NCBI GenBank assembly: GCA_963514095.1
Contig: OY741279.1
Location: forward strand, 4,653,017 to 4,717,016
Direction: 5' to 3'
DNA from: Eutrigla gurnardus
Lineage: Eukaryota; Chordata; Actinopteri; Perciformes; Triglidae
Length of the DNA: 64,000 nt
The notes beneath the pieces are model-generated. The model was not told the DNA's origin. It worked only from the letters and a program-made list of their open reading frames with translations, and made no database searches. The position numbers and the translations under genes are program-made. Numbering within the stretch: position 1 is the first letter of the stretch; every line of letters starts with the position of its first letter. Shown piece by piece: positions 37,203 to 52,199 of the stretch.

Positions 37203-37830
37203 CCTGCGTGCGGCGGCGCTGCTCGGGGATCCGCTGCCGGTCCACGGTGACCACAAGCCGGCGGGAGGAGGAAGTGGATGCCGGTGGTGGGGGTTGGGGG
37301 GGTGCAGCTAATCCCTTGAGCAAGGTTTTACGGTCCTCCTCTGGTCCGAGTCGCTCCTGAACCACTTGAGGACTGACCGCTGCTCAGCCGTTCGCCTGCA
37401 TGACATCACGGATTAATCTCCACCTGCACCGGTCTCATGATTACATCAATGATCGCTTTTGTTTGCTGTTGTACTTAATTTCATTTAATAGGATTACAGA
37501 GAGACTGGGGGGGTTTAAAGCCACACGGCGGATGTCTGTGTGTTTGATTGGACGATACAATGTTCATGCATAGCGGTCCATTTGTTCTTTTATGCCTATA
37601 TGCAAATTTCCTCAAGTTAAATGTAAAATCATTAAGTCAACCAATTAAAACAATTAAATGCATATTTACCGGTACTTTTGTTTTTCTAAAAAATAGCTTA
37701 CTTGATCTAATAAACATTCATTATCATGTTAAAGTGTCAGGTTGTAACATTATTGAACGTCTGATTGTGTAATTTACATTGAAAGCACCACGTGACCTCC
37801 CCGACCCGCCCCTCCTCCTCCTCCCTGTGA
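37203..37830 (-). promoter_or_regulatory. mapkbp1: mapkbp1 promoter region
   Basis: GC-rich sequence surrounds the mapkbp1 start codon. Upstream on the minus strand lie a perfect CACGTG E-box (37789-37794), a GC-box-like CCCGCCCCTCC run (about 37804-37814) and a CRE-like TGACGTTGATGA (37828-37839). I see no TATA box. The 5' UTR is probably continuous with exon 1, but the transcription start is not determined. Confidence 0.4.
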
Positions 37831-37839
37831 CGTTGATGA

Positions 37840-39205
37840 ATGATTTATAGGATCCGGTCCGACCTCCTTGTACAAACAAGCCACGCCCCGCAATGACGAC
37901 AGAGCACCCATTGTAGAGAAAATAAATAATAAATAATTTGTAATTGTTATACAATCCCAACATCAACCATATAAACATATATATATATATATATAAAACA
38001 GGATAATCAGTGTTAAATGGATGGATATATAAATAGCCAACATACTGTATATCTATCTATATATGATATATAGCATAATAGCTATATGATAGATAGCTTA
38101 ACGAAAGCCAAATCATATATTAAATATAAGCTGATGACATCACTGTGATAATGCAAGACAGCTTAACTGTGGTGTGCTGTTGCTATGACGACAAACTAGT
38201 AAATACCCCGTCAATACCCTGCTCACATGTAAATACCGTTTTTGCCGTTTTCGTGGCAGCTTAAATTAAATAAAAACAAAATGTTGGGTTATTTGCTTCA
38301 ATGTTCTTTTTCTAAACAAATCTTTCTTCCATCTACGAATAAAAGAGCTCAATTCTGTCCCCAAAACATCAAATTAATGCACAATATTTAGTTTTTCAGT
38401 GACTCGAGAGCTCCTTAATAAATGCATGTCGTTTTTATTGATTTTAAAGGCCACATTATTTTTCACATTTTCATATTAAACCCAAAGGACAGCACAACCA
38501 GTGTTTCAAAAATCATCCATCAAGTAAATGTTTTGCGATTAAAAAGAGGAATATATTTACAGAGGTTATTTTCATCAACACAATATATGGCTAATAGGTT
38601 TTTTTCTCGATTGCTTGTGACTCATCAGGGTTATATGCATATTACAGCGCTAACTCCCCATGATATGGATCACTACTGCTGCTAAACAGACAACAACAAA
38701 GACGTCATGGTGGTTTCTACCGAAAAAACATAAAGTGCTACAACGCAAAACAAGAATTTCACAAACGGATTAATGCATCAACCGATCTCTTAATAAAAAT
38801 GGGAAAAACATGAGTTAACGTGTACATTTGACAGTTAATTAAGCTGTTCAGGATAGAGTCAAATTACACGGAAAGGCTTAACATATTGGAATTACATAAT
38901 CTGTAGAGTTTTACTTGTATTTGCATAAGACAGATCAGTAACGTAAATGCAGTTTCTGAGGAGAAGTAAATTAATGTAGGTGACAAATGTCAAAACATAA
39001 AACTGAATGTGGGAGTTATCATTTATCTATATTCATACATTCAGCGGGTCAATTAATGCTTTCTTATATTCTCTGTACCAAAAAAAAACAACCTCTCTAT
39101 AGTAAGAAAAAAGGTCCACTGAGTTTTGTGCCAACACATACAGAAAGCAGCAGCGTCCAGCTCTGAGACTAACTGAGGTCACATGTCTTTTTGGAGATAC
39201 GAGGA
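37840..39205. other. mga-mapkbp1 intergenic space and mga 3' UTR
   Basis: AT-rich. The minus-strand AATAAA at about 38432-38437 is the likely mga polyadenylation signal, implying a 3' UTR of about 0.75 kb. No other gene is seen. Confidence 0.5.
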
Positions 39206-40118
39206 CTATCCCGAGTCAGATTCGGATTCAGACTCCATCTCCGGTTCCAGTTCCTTTTCTACGTCGATCCAGGAGCGTTTCTTTGCACTGGGGAAGTCCT
39301 TTCCTAGCGAGCCTCGGGTTAACGGCCGAGATGCACCGACTCTTCTCGCGGAGCCGTCTTTAGCTTTGACGTCGGGGCTTTTACAACTACGGGAACGTCC
39401 GACGGGGCTGCCCTCGTTGGATCGAGGTGGACTGCCTCTCGCCTGCCCGACCGGAGGACTCCACAGCTGCGTGGACTTCCTCTTCTTCGGAGGCCGTCCT
39501 CTGGGCCGTTTGCCTGCCGCAGGTTTAGGGATAACCTTTCGCCCTTCGTCTTTAGCTGGCGTCTCGCTCGCCTCTAAAGTCTTTTTTTCACGTTTCTCTT
39601 CGACCAGAATGGACGTTTCGCTTTCGCTGGCGTCTTCCGCCGCGGCGTGGCGCTTTCGAGGCCTGCCCCGGGGCCGGCGGACTACGGGGGGGCTGGGAGC
39701 AGGCTCGACAGAGGTAGCGGGAATCTCATTCACGCGGTTGAAACTCAAGCAGGCAGTAGCGGTGGTTTTCGGAGTCACCGAAGGCAAAGCGATGGATTTG
39801 TTGAGGAGGGCGAGCTCGGCCAGGGGGGCTTTCACACGCTTTGGGTTAGAGTCTGAGGACTGCAAGGCTTCCTCCGTGACGCTCCCCGTGTCTGAAGGTC
39901 GGTCGCATTCAGAAACTCCCTTGTCTTGGTTCGTGGACGAGTCCACATCAGAAGGTTGCACACTAGCTGAGGGGTCGGCTTTATCCTTCTTTCCCTCCTG
40001 CTTGGGTTGCATAACCATGAGTGTGTAGAAGCCGTTACCGACTGTGAGGAGAGAGGAAAATATAGAAAACGTAAGACAGGGATGAGGGAGGTCTTTAAGA
40101 AAATCTACTGTGGGGGTT

Positions 40119-40160
<42 letters not shown>

Positions 40161-43100
40161 GTTGGTCATGGTATTGTACATTATGTATGTAATGTGAGTA
40201 TACAGTATGTATGAATGTGTTCTCTAGGTGTAAATATATGCATCTATCGTATATAATATGAACATGATACATGAAATTAATAGAATATTTAATATATTAA
40301 ATGAACATATAAAAGGTGCAATGTTTCAGAAAATTGGGATTACATAAATTCTTCCTACTCCTTTTTTTTGCTTTAAATGTTGGTTTTGCTCAATGATTTT
40401 TTCCTGTCTGAAATACTTTCATTCATAATTCTCCATGTACATGAAGATACTTCAAGCAGTGATGTCTTTAACTTACGTGGTTTCAGAGAGGAGGGGAGGA
40501 TGATTCTGCCGGTCTTGGAGCGAATGAGAGGAAGAGCAAAAGACGGTGGAGGTTTAACGGCTTGCTTGCTGGCGTTGGGCGTCGGGGGAACAGACGAGGC
40601 TCCGTCCTGGACCGCCGGGATCTGAGGCGTAGCTGCGACCGAGACCGTCGTCTTGTTTGTGGCCACACCCACCTGGGCCGGGGCAACAGGAATCTCTTGT
40701 TGCTCCTCCTCGGTCTTTATCAGACCACCTTGTAGCGAGGGGACCGGGACCGGGACCTGGACCGGGACCGGAGACGCCGGTGGAAGCTTGGGCAGCTCTG
40801 TGCTCGGCGGGGCCGGAGTCTTTGGTAGGTTACGCTGAAGCAGGGACATCAACTTCTGGGCTGCAGGCGTGGGCATCTTGGTCTGACTCGGACCCCCCAG
40901 GAGGTCCGGCTGTAACAGGGGTTTGGTCTGGAGCGGATTCCAGGGAGCCTTGGACTGCAGGAAAGCCGCTTTGGACTGGAGTAGATTGGAAAAGAACGGC
41001 TTCCATTCCGGGTTCTTCTCCCTCATCTTCTGCCTCTCGCAGATCTCCTTCAGCTTATTTTTAATCAGTGTGTGCGACTTGCCTGAAAGAGTGAAATTTC
41101 ACAAGTTTAGTAAAAGTAACGTGTTTCGGGGGCTTTGAAGATTGAGTGAGGAATATTTTGAGATGTTCAAAGATTCGACAGGGCACTCTATATGTAACAG
41201 AAACAGCATCAGAAAAAAGGTAAAGGCTGGTTCACTGTACTTTCCTCAAACTTGAGCTCATTATTTACTTACGTTGTACTTCCTTTTTATGGAAATGAAA
41301 ACATCTACACAAATGTGCAAGAAGCACATCAAATAAATAGCAGGATAGCCCGTAAAACAAATGTAGGCATGTAAACGAATGAATCAATAAATAGACTGCA
41401 GCTTATGCAAATAACCAATGTTGTTGGATCGTGAATAATCCTCAACTTGGAAGCGCTCGAGTCCGCCGTAGCGCTATCACACATCACCTGGAGAAGCAAC
41501 GGCTATTACTGTTATTCAAAGCAACGCCGGTGTCACGCTGCTCATTATTCACCATTATCTACCCGCGATCATGTCACCGCGAGTGAAAAATGCTTCACGG
41601 GGAGGACCTTTGGGCTGAATGACGAATTCTCTACGACAGATTTCCATTTTAATACAAACGTAAATCAACGGAGTGAATCTTGAGTACAGAACGCCACAAA
41701 CGTTACACAAACGTTACACACCGGACAAAAGGGAGAGATCCTTCACATAGTTGGACTGCAGCTGAGTCAGCCTCCTCTTCTTCTCCTCCAGATATTTGGA
41801 GGTCTCCACCAGATTTTGGATTTCTTTTAATGCCTGTGAACACGACATGACCAGAACAAGAAGACGGTGTCACAGGGCTGTGAACGGATGACCTCGTAAA
41901 ACGGGTTGCATGGGCCGGGCACACATCTCATGTATGCATTTTAGGAATATGCCTTCTTTGTTGTAGACACGTTATTCCTCATTCTTCTTTGATGCCAATC
42001 GATGGCACGCAACATTGTTGCAGGAATTAAACCATCAGAGAGCGTTTGATTAAACAGTTTCTGCTGTCAAATTACAATTCACTTGATTTTTAAACGGTTA
42101 CATAACATGAATACATTTGTTAATTCATGCCTGAATGAGACATCTTAAACTGAGTGATCTAATTATGTCCGTTTTTAAAATTTAAACTCTTTGGAAACTC
42201 ATGAGGTTTTTTTTGTAGTGTGTTTGTAGTTTGTACAGAAGTGGAAAATCAAAGCCGCCTCAAATCAGTTCTGATGTTAACAGCAGAATTGTTTTGCAAA
42301 TGTTTGTGTGTGCAAATCCCACGAATTAGCATGCAGTAGTACAATTTCATTTTCTGCCAATGAAAATTTGGGCTCCGGGTTTCTACACAAGCTGGGTTTT
42401 GATTATTTCACATGAGAGATTTCTGTGTGTTTTTGTCTGAGCTCTTCTCGCTGGTTTGAAGTGTGCAGGACTCAAAAAGAAAGTGTCATCGTGACGTAAT
42501 AGGAGGAAATCCGTAGTGAGCAGGATTGTGGAACTGACCAGTGAGAGGAGGCGGAGCCTCGGGGCTCTGGGGTCGCTCTGAAGGACGATCTGGAGCTTGT
42601 CGAAGAGGTCCCGCTGCTCGGAGCGTCTTTGCCGTTCGAGCGCCGTGTGGTTCTTCCGCCTCCTGTTGTCCGCACAGAGATCCAGGTTGTCCTGGAACGA
42701 TAAACGGACACAACGATAAGTTGATATTGTCATATCTTTGGAAATCTATCGTGCCGCTTGTCTGCTGCGGGAGGAGAAGGCGGCTCGTGAAAAGCTCGTA
42801 CCTGGGTGTTGAGATCCTTCGCCGATCCAAAGCCATCGCTGGAATCGCTGAAGGTCGAGAAGAATTGGAGAAAATGTTAAATTAATTTCATAGCAGCGTA
42901 CAATACCTGCAAAGGACCACATGTTGTATTTCCTATTCATTCCTTTCATTCACAAGCATTACCCAGACTCCTTCATTGCCTTGCGGACGACTTCTTTCAT
43001 CTGTTCGATGGCCAGTCCTTGTTTTCCCTCTTCTACGGTCTCAATGTCCACAACCTCCTCCTGAAGAGAAAACGACAAATACATCATTCCCAGGATAAGA

Positions 43101-46100
43101 CTACGGATTATTGATCTGTTGAGTATTAGAATCAGAAGGACATTTCTTATTCCCAGAACGTACATCTTCGTCAGCCTCTCCGTAATCTGAGAAGTCGGAG
43201 TCGGAGCTCATGTCCTCCGAGGCGATGTCCAGGTTCGGTTCCACCTGGCTGCTGTTGCTGTCGTTATTCCCATCTGACTGCACCTTCTTTTCGGACAACA
43301 GCTCAGAGGAGCTTCCCGGCTCCACCGATCTGCTGCTCAAAAGGTCCTTAGCCGCGGCGAAGGTATCCGCGCCGAGCCAATTTGCAGCGGCGCGGGCTGC
43401 GAAGCGGCGGAAATTAATCAAAGCGGCCTTTTGTGCTTGGGCTTTGTCCACATCAGCCCCGTTTGTGGATTCTGTAGCGGCTCCGTTGGCTCCGGGCTTA
43501 GGGAGCTCAATGAGGGTGAAGCCCCCGGGCAGGGTGACTCCTGGCAGGTTCTGTCCTCTGGTGCCGCCGTCAGCCGGAGGGCAGATCCTGAACGAGTAGG
43601 TCCCGCTCTGTCCGAGGAAGCTGGGCGTTTTCAGCGACGGCGACACGGTGAGAGAGACGGGCGAGGACGTGGAGGTGTTCTGGAAGGGGCCGACCGGGCC
43701 AACCGGGGCCAAGGCGAAAAGGTTGGCGGGGAAGGAGTTTTGGGATTGCTGCTGCAAGTTGTTGGATGGCTTCCTCCAAACGACCGGCGGGAACAGCGGA
43801 GCTGAATAAACAACACAATGCAGGGTGGTGAGACGAAGAAACAATGATAATAATACATTTTATTTGAACCTTTCACCTTACAATGCATAAATAAATCAAA
43901 AGGTAAAAACAGCAAAACATGGCAACTCCTGTTTCAACATACAGCTGCTACGCTGCTTCCTCAGTCTGATACTGCTGAAGAAAATGCTCCATGAGAACTA
44001 AGTATAACAAAGAAAGAACACATCTAATCCACAGTCCTGGTTTTATTCACCTCGCTGTCTGAGCATATTTATTCAGGTGGTTTGACTTCCTCTGATGATT
44101 TCAATATTACAATAGTCACAAGTTCTCGATTGCAAAGCAATTAAAACCAAGTGCTTGTGCCCGACTTCCAGGAAAAAAGCGAGATGATTGGTACCTGTTG
44201 GCTGCGATGGCGGCTTCAGATCAGCGGATTTATTTGGAGCAACAACCGGCGGGACGACCGTGCCAGCAGTCTTTACGTGCAGGTTATCGGGAGGGGTGGT
44301 TTTGCTTGCGGGGTCATTTTTCCGAGTGATTTTGAGAGAAATGCCGCCGGGAGGTTGCAGTCGGCCCGTGACGAACGCTGCGAGCCGGTTGGCTGGATGT
44401 AGAGAACCCATGCTCCCCAGCAACAGTCGGGCCTGATTATAGGACTTGCCGTTTACCTGAGAATGAAGAAATGCACAGATGTTACACCTTAAAAGCGCAC
44501 ATTTCCAGACATGAGCCCCTAAACAGTGTTAATCTATGTCATGTAGAAGCTGTGCATCCCACTGGCGAGCTAATGGCAGCCTCACTGCACAGCTCTCACA
44601 CAGAGGTTACCATCCCCCAACCCACGGTGGAAGGTTGTCTCCAGTTCCCCTCCAGATTAAAACTCTCTCTGCACGGCTGCTAATGCTAGTTAGCTGCTAG
44701 CTCTGCCCTTATTCACAGCCGTGTTCAGGCCTTTTCCGCTCGATCTGGCCACATAGAAGATGGACTGCAGGTTTGCCTGGAGAGGTTTCTATACTATTTG
44801 GTGGCCTAATAACGTCGAGCCTGACCTGTATGAGTCCGTATTCTTGGCAGCCGACCGGTTTGGTCCTGGCTTTCAGTCGGCCCGCTGGTAACACTCCGCT
44901 CAAGAAGGGCGTGACGCCATAGCGAATATCTGGCTCTTCCTTCGGGCCGTCGTCCTCTTCTTCGGCGTCCCCATTCAGGCTTTTATCTTCGTGCTTCTCC
45001 TCCTCGCTGTCGTCTTCCTCAATATCACTGGCTTTCGTCGGTTTACTGATGTGTATCTGGAGAAAAGAGTGGAGTTATGGAATGAAGACAAACTATATTT
45101 GGGGACTGAGGGATTATAATATTCAAATCCTGGTCTGTTTTGGATCTGGTGTGTGTGTGAGGTGTGATTCCCACCCTGTAGGTGACGATGGAGCCGCTGG
45201 GCTTCCGCATGAAGATCTTGGCGACCGGGCGGATGCGGTACGGTCTGACCCAGAAGGGCCGAGTCAGCCGGTTCTGATTCATGCGCTGACATAAAGCTTC
45301 CAGGATCATTGTGCGGTCTTTGCCCCACTGACACACTGATTGGATCTGGATTTGCTTCTTTGCTTCTTTTTCACCTGAGATCATCTCCTGGGGATGCTTC
45401 TCTGCTGGGGGAGGTGACACACACAATGCATCACGGTAACAAGAAGAACATCTTCATGTAATCCACTAAATCATCTCTTTGGTTCCTTACCTGTTTTCTT
45501 ATCCAGGAGGGCACCGTGGTCCTTCTTTGGCACGTTATCGGCGGCTGCATTCTGTGGTTTCGCTGCTGTGTTTGGTGTAGACGTATCGAAGATCTTCGGC
45601 TCCAGGTTGAGTACGGGTGGAGGAGTGCTGTTGAACTCCCTCACACGTGCACACGTCATCATGCTCTCCAGGTATTTATACACGGGGTCCTTATCCTCCT
45701 CTCGAATCTGCAATCAGGACTTTTTTTGTTATACAATTTGAAAAAAGGGGACACATTTAAACAGAAGAGTACATTCTTAAGCTTCCCAAGCTTGCAGCTC
45801 AAACTAGATCAGTGAAGAATAAGCGACATCTACGACAGTGTAATGCATAAATCAAATGTTTAGTACAAGGAGGGGGGGGGGGGGGGGGGGGCGCAGTATT
45901 AAAGCCAATAAGAGAGAGGTTTTACCGGCTGTGGTAGACGAACATTGCTGCGTTTTACGACCTTTACGGGTGGCAAAACAGGAGGAGGAGTGCTTTTGGG
46001 GATGAAGATCGGTTCTGGATCCATGTCATGGTTGATCCACAGTTTCTTAGTGAAGGAGCCCGGGTGAGGCAGGACCACGGGTTCCATGTTAGTCACAGCT

Positions 46101-49100
46101 GAGGGAGGGATAAATTAACACTCATGAGTTACCGGCGGTACGAAAGCTAAGATGCAAAATCTCCCCGTCTACATGTGACGGTTCTGTGATAAAAAACACA
46201 AAAATGGAAAACTGCATTCCTGGTGAATTATGTTTTGAATGAAATAATGCAGCTGTATTTAAAAGGTAAATAAACATTCAATGTTAGTGGTGGGAATCTT
46301 CAGTCACCTCATCTGCATCTCAGTTACAGTACAGTTCATTTTTTACATTACTTGTATATAAAATATATAAAAAATGAAATAAAATGTGGAAAGATTCTCC
46401 CAAAAAAAAAAAAAAAAGTCTTAACTGCATCGATGCAGAATCATTCAACAAAGCATCGTGATGCATCATAGAATTGATTATCCTCCCACCTCTATTCACT
46501 GTGAAACCAGACTCAAAAATGAACCACGTGGACAAATGACATGAAAATAACTCAATCTTACAGTAGACGGGGTGGATTGCTTCTTCGCTCTCCTTCGCGC
46601 TCAGATGTTTGGTGATCTTGCGTTTGAAGCAGGCGCAGCCAAACATGCACTCGGGCCGCCGGCAATGGAAGGACGCTCTGTTGAGATGCTGCAGACTGGA
46701 GCACACGCAGCCCAGGGTGCAGAACTCCTGACCGCACTCGGGCCCGGACGTTTTAAACTTTGGGTACTTCATTGTTTTGGTGAACTGCCTGTGCACCATC
46801 TGAAAACGACAGCCGTTATCGTCAAACATGACATGCTACTGCACATGTACACCTGCATACACCATGATGCATACCTCTTTTGTCAGCAAACCAGACAGAG
46901 CCAACGACAGCCTCTCCGGAGTCAGCTGGGTTCTCCTCAGACCCTGGTGCAGGGCTCCGACCTCCATCTGCACCAGCGTGTGCTGCAACTTTGTGAGACC
47001 TGTAGGTCTCATGTGGTTCGGCCCAAAGCTCGCTGCCGGTTTCTGGCCGCCCCATGGGTGGCCTGCAGATAATCTGGAGAGGCAGGACCGAGCTGATAAG
47101 TGTTTCAATTCATTTATAAAAAAAAAAACACATCATGTACTTCCTTATAAGACAAGGGCAGAACTGAGGAAGCAGATTCATAAGAAAAGCAGGAAAAATT
47201 CACAACTGCTTTCACCTTTCGACAAAGATGAAGCTCTCTAAATGCTTTTTTACCGATATTGATTTTGCAACATTAACATTGTGCAAGTATGTAAATGACA
47301 ACATGTTTGTCCACTAGGGGTGGGTAAAAATATCGATACGGCAATATATCGCGATACTTTGCCACCCAATACAATATCGATTTTTTCAACTCCAAAGATC
47401 GATTAAAAAAAAAAGAGAGAAAAAGATTCATGTTTAGACGCGTTGTGAATGCAGTACTTTATCCTTTTTCATTATATTTATTCCAGTGAATTTCATGGGA
47501 ATTAATAAAATGGAGAGGCTGTTTTGAATGAAATAGTTTTGACTCAGTTTGTCCTCTGATCAATATCATCTGATGTACATATACAGGTACTTGTGTTTTC
47601 ATCTTTATTTATATCGCAATATTGTGATATCGTGATACGTATCGTGACCAAAGTATCGTGATACGTATCGTATCGTGACCAAAGTATCGTGATACGTATC
47701 GTATCGTGACCAAAGTATCGTGATACATATCGTATCGTGACCAAAGTATCGTGATACATATCGTATCGTGAGGTTCTTGCCAATACTCACCCCTACTGTC
47801 AACACTGTCCTGCCATCATTTAGTCCACACAAAACACACAATAATATATACAAGCTGCACAAGAGCGACAAACTCGAGAGTAACCATTTTCCAAGAATGA
47901 AAGACATCTGAAAGCAAGGAAATAAATAAATAAAAGCCAGAAACGTTATAAATAGACACAGCTGTGGGTGTGAATGGGCATTTCAAGAGCAAAAAGGACA
48001 AGTGGAGACTTAATCGTGTAAAGTGTCCCGAGCTATTTCATATTCATATCACCAGCCAATAAAACTATCTCAACACCGTGGCTGACTCATTCAAGGAATT
48101 ACTTTTTTTAATGGACTCATGGGTTGTTCACTGGGGGGAGAAAAAAACCCAACTTGAGCTTAAACAATTAGTCCCGTTATTAATAATAGATTTGAGGAGG
48201 ATTTGAACTGTTGTGATGACGACGTCCCCCTCAGGCTGGAAAATGCCACTTCTGGACATTATGATGGACTATTTTCTGTTGTTTTATTAAACAATTCAGC
48301 AGGAAAATCTCTCCTAATCATGAAGACACATTCGCAAACGTACCTCTGTGCTGCCGGCTGCGTGGGCGAGGATGCAGACTGAGCTTCAGACTGAGCTTCA
48401 GGCTGAGCTTCAGGCTGAACGGCGGCCTCGGGGCTGGCCAGAGGAGGAGGCGGCGACGCCAGGGCAGAGTAGAGAAGGGGCTTGTGGGAAAGGGGGCAGG
48501 GCTTGTTCGCCCCCGCTGGGAATTTGCAAGCAGCTTTCCGATGCTTGAGCACACTGTCCAGGGTCTTCACATAGCTGGAGCTTTTAACGGGCAGCTGATA
48601 GGCCACAGATTCCTCAGAGCTGGTGGTGAAGGCGGCGGCGCGCTCGCTGATGTACTGGGCCTCGCTTTCCAAGTACTCGTCCAACATGTTGCTGCAGAAA
48701 GCAGAGAGGTTCTTCTGTGAGCCTTCAGGAGAGGAACGAAGACACGTCAGTGAGGAACAATGAACCAGACACGAGAACATTTATTCTGCTAATAAGAATG
48801 ACTAAATAGGCAAAAAGGATCGCTGCAACCAAACGAGCGAATCCATACCTTCACAGTTCGGAGGCGTTTCTGTCCTTTTGATGAACTTGTTCCTCCATCC
48901 CTTTATTTTTGTCATGTCGCTCGTCTTCCCCGTCCGTGAGATGAATCCTTTATCTGTGAAGGACACACGCTGCGTTCAAGCCTTCAGTTCAATAACAGCA
49001 CAAGATTTCACACTTCACAAGTGTTGATGGTTTTAAGTGATGCAATCGTCAATTTTACAATTTGATAAAAACAATTATCTAAGTATACAGTGTGTCACTC

Positions 49101-52100
49101 TCTGCCATTATGATTGTTTTTGTTGAATTATTCATCGTTCAGCTTTACCTAACGTTACATTTAATGAGCGATTATGCTGCTATTCTCCCCCACAAGCAAC
49201 TGGAAATGATGTTTTTTTTATTATTCAAACGTAAATTCAAATTTAAGTATTCGTTGACAGCCTTAATGTTTGCTGACAGAAATAAAAGTCTGGAGGATTC
49301 AGAACATCTGTCCACCGGGCAACACGATTTAGACCTTTGATCACCACTTCCTGTTGATTTTCATGTGTTTATCCCACGTTTATTAAAGAAATAAATCTAT
49401 TACGTGTTCTCAGTGTAGACACAGCTGAAAATAATTACATAAAATCTAATAATATAAGAATTAATTCACCAAAAGTAACAAATCTTCATTCAATCGTCTT
49501 CTCCTAAAAACAAACACATGTAACGAGACAATAAGACCATATTTGCCAGTATTGCTCTGATGCACGATCAATTTAATCCTGTTGGCCATGACAGGAGAGT
49601 GAGGAAGACCATTTTTCCCAACTGGAAGTCCACAATAAAGCCGTGGAAAACATTTGGAATGATGGAAGTTAATGGTACACTTATTATATTAGTGGCGTTC
49701 TGCGCAGCTCGCCGACGGGATGGCGTCTCTGTGTTTTTACCTCCAACATGGTGGCGGTGGAGAAACATTTAGAAAAATCAATATTAAGTGACTACTACTA
49801 CTGAAACAGACTACTTCTAACGGAAACGACTTCCGCGTGTTGATAATCTTCATGTTTGGTTGGGGGGGGGAAATCAATGCAAAAGCAGAAGGCGATCCAG
49901 AAATTGTACAGTCCCAGACGCCCTTGGTCTGTTTGACAGACGTGTCTTTGAAACACAAGCGAACCATTACTTGGTCGTATCCTTAAAAGAAAACCTCTCC
50001 GGCCTCACCTCGTTTCCTGCATCTCCAGATCATAGCTGACAGACTACAGCTGAGGCTTGCAGGAAGAGGTAATTATCACTCAGCCTGTTGTAAATGATCC
50101 TTCTAAATACATTAGGCTGCCATGTAAATGTGCGTGAGGGATCATTTTACTGAGAGAGGAAGGGAGCAAAAATCTTTTGTTATATAAAACTGGGTATAAT
50201 TACACAGGGCTCTTATGTATCTATGACGGGGCATTTCATTAAAACTCAAAGACATCCAGTTACTAAGATTTCCCTCCATCAAAAAGCTCCAAACCTCATG
50301 GTGTCTAAATTGCATTGAATAGCCTACAAGGAGTGTAAGGATACATAGATCATGATCACTATATTAGTGCAACAGTCCAATATCGTTCAAAACATCGATA
50401 TCATAATCTTTAATATATGCTTTTATTTTGAAATTGCCATGTCGCTTCGGTACCACCGTTTCCTGTCCCTCCTTCTACGGAGCCGAGCGACTAAATGGCC
50501 AGATCGTATTTTAGATGCATTTTGGTAGTCGATATAAATGTAACCGACCGTCGACTCTTTCTGGGAGGTTTGGGGGAGGGAGAGGCAGACGGACCCCCAG
50601 ATACTTCAGGTCGATGGACTTCGCTGGGTCCAGGGAAGTCAACTTCAAGCCCACTAGAAAAACGGACAAAACGGGGAGTCAATTAGAGAAAAAACGCCCT
50701 CGTATTCCTTTCATGTAACCGCTGGGATGTTTAAACGTATGAACTCACCCTCCTGCAGCACGGGATGGATGACCTGTCTGTTCTTGAGACCGACGAGGTC
50801 CTGCAGCAGGACGGCCTCCAGGCGGGCCAACTTCTCCTCATCCGTCTCTGGAATCACCTCCACTGCAACGCCACAGAAACGTGGATTTGTTAAATAGAAT
50901 ACAAAGAGGCTGAGCTTCGTGCTGGATATATTTCATAACACAGGTAGAACAAATGACACGCGTCTTTACAGCACGTACCTTTTTCCTTACACTGCACTGG
51001 CGTTGTGAGGGAAACCGATGGCGTTCTATTGGTCGGCTTGTCCCCGACGTGAACCTCGAGAGCTTCCTGTCACACGGAAGGAAAATTAAAGCTAAAACTT
51101 CTCACTACACACACCCCAAAATCACTCTGGTATGCAACAACCAACCCCGCCACTGGAATGCAGAGACAAAATATCTTTGGAGACATGCAGACATGTGCAG
51201 GGAAATCTTTCTATTTATCCGTGTTTTTTTTACCTTTGAGGTAAATGACACAAACAGCAGACCTTCTACATCATCCAGCTCTGGTTGCATAGCGACAGTC
51301 AACGACGGGCTGTGGAATACCGTGGGAGAGGCGATCGCAGGTTTCCAGTCTTTTCCCCGTGAATTTGCCCACCGTCTGTTGATCCTCTTCCTCCTCTTGA
51401 AGTACCGGGGCGACGACCCCGGCGTGGACACAGGGGACATCGGGGACGCCGGGGTCACGGGTTCTTCCTTGGGTTCCACGACTGGACGTTTCTGGACGAG
51501 CACAATCTCGCCAAGTGCATGCTTGCCTCTTATACAGGGCACGAAGACGTCATCCCTGGCGGAGGCGGTAGACATTATGGGCTTCAGGACCACGCGGGTC
51601 TCTTGCTCGTTCGGGGGAGACTCGGGGACGGTGGGATTCTCTGTGCTGCAAGACAGAAAAACGATCTACCGTCTATCAAAACTATCGGAAAAATGAAAAT
51701 CATAATGTTGATCTCATTATAAAATACCAAATTGTGATGGCACAGCATGTGGCAGCGGTATTATAATTGGGTGATTCCAGCAGTTTGACTGATTACGTCT
51801 ACGCATCGTTGCATGACGTGTTTTCTAGTATTCGGCACGTCACACAGCAGATTAATCAGAGGACACCAAGACTTATTTGGGGGCTGTTACATAAATATAA
51901 ATAAATAAAGATGTTCCTCACGGTGTAATGCAATCCAACACAACAGCGCTGCAATAAATGCTGAATTGAAACTAACTGTATTTCATCCATCCTCAGTGTC
52001 GCTTGCGAATGCGAAACAGGTTTAAATTCACATCGATGGGTGCTTTTTGAGGCCGTGGTTTGTGGTGTCAAGCGAATATCCTGTCTCAGTTTCCCCCAAT

Positions 52101-52160
52101 TCAATATAGTCAAAGGTCTTTTTGGGACCACTGTGCTGTTCCGGTTATTCTATCTAACCA

Positions 52161-52199
<39 letters not shown>

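Noticed and set aside
39183..40028. 281-residue plus-strand frame
   Set aside because: Antisense shadow of the last mga exon, whose sense frame has AT-hooks and correct splice phase.
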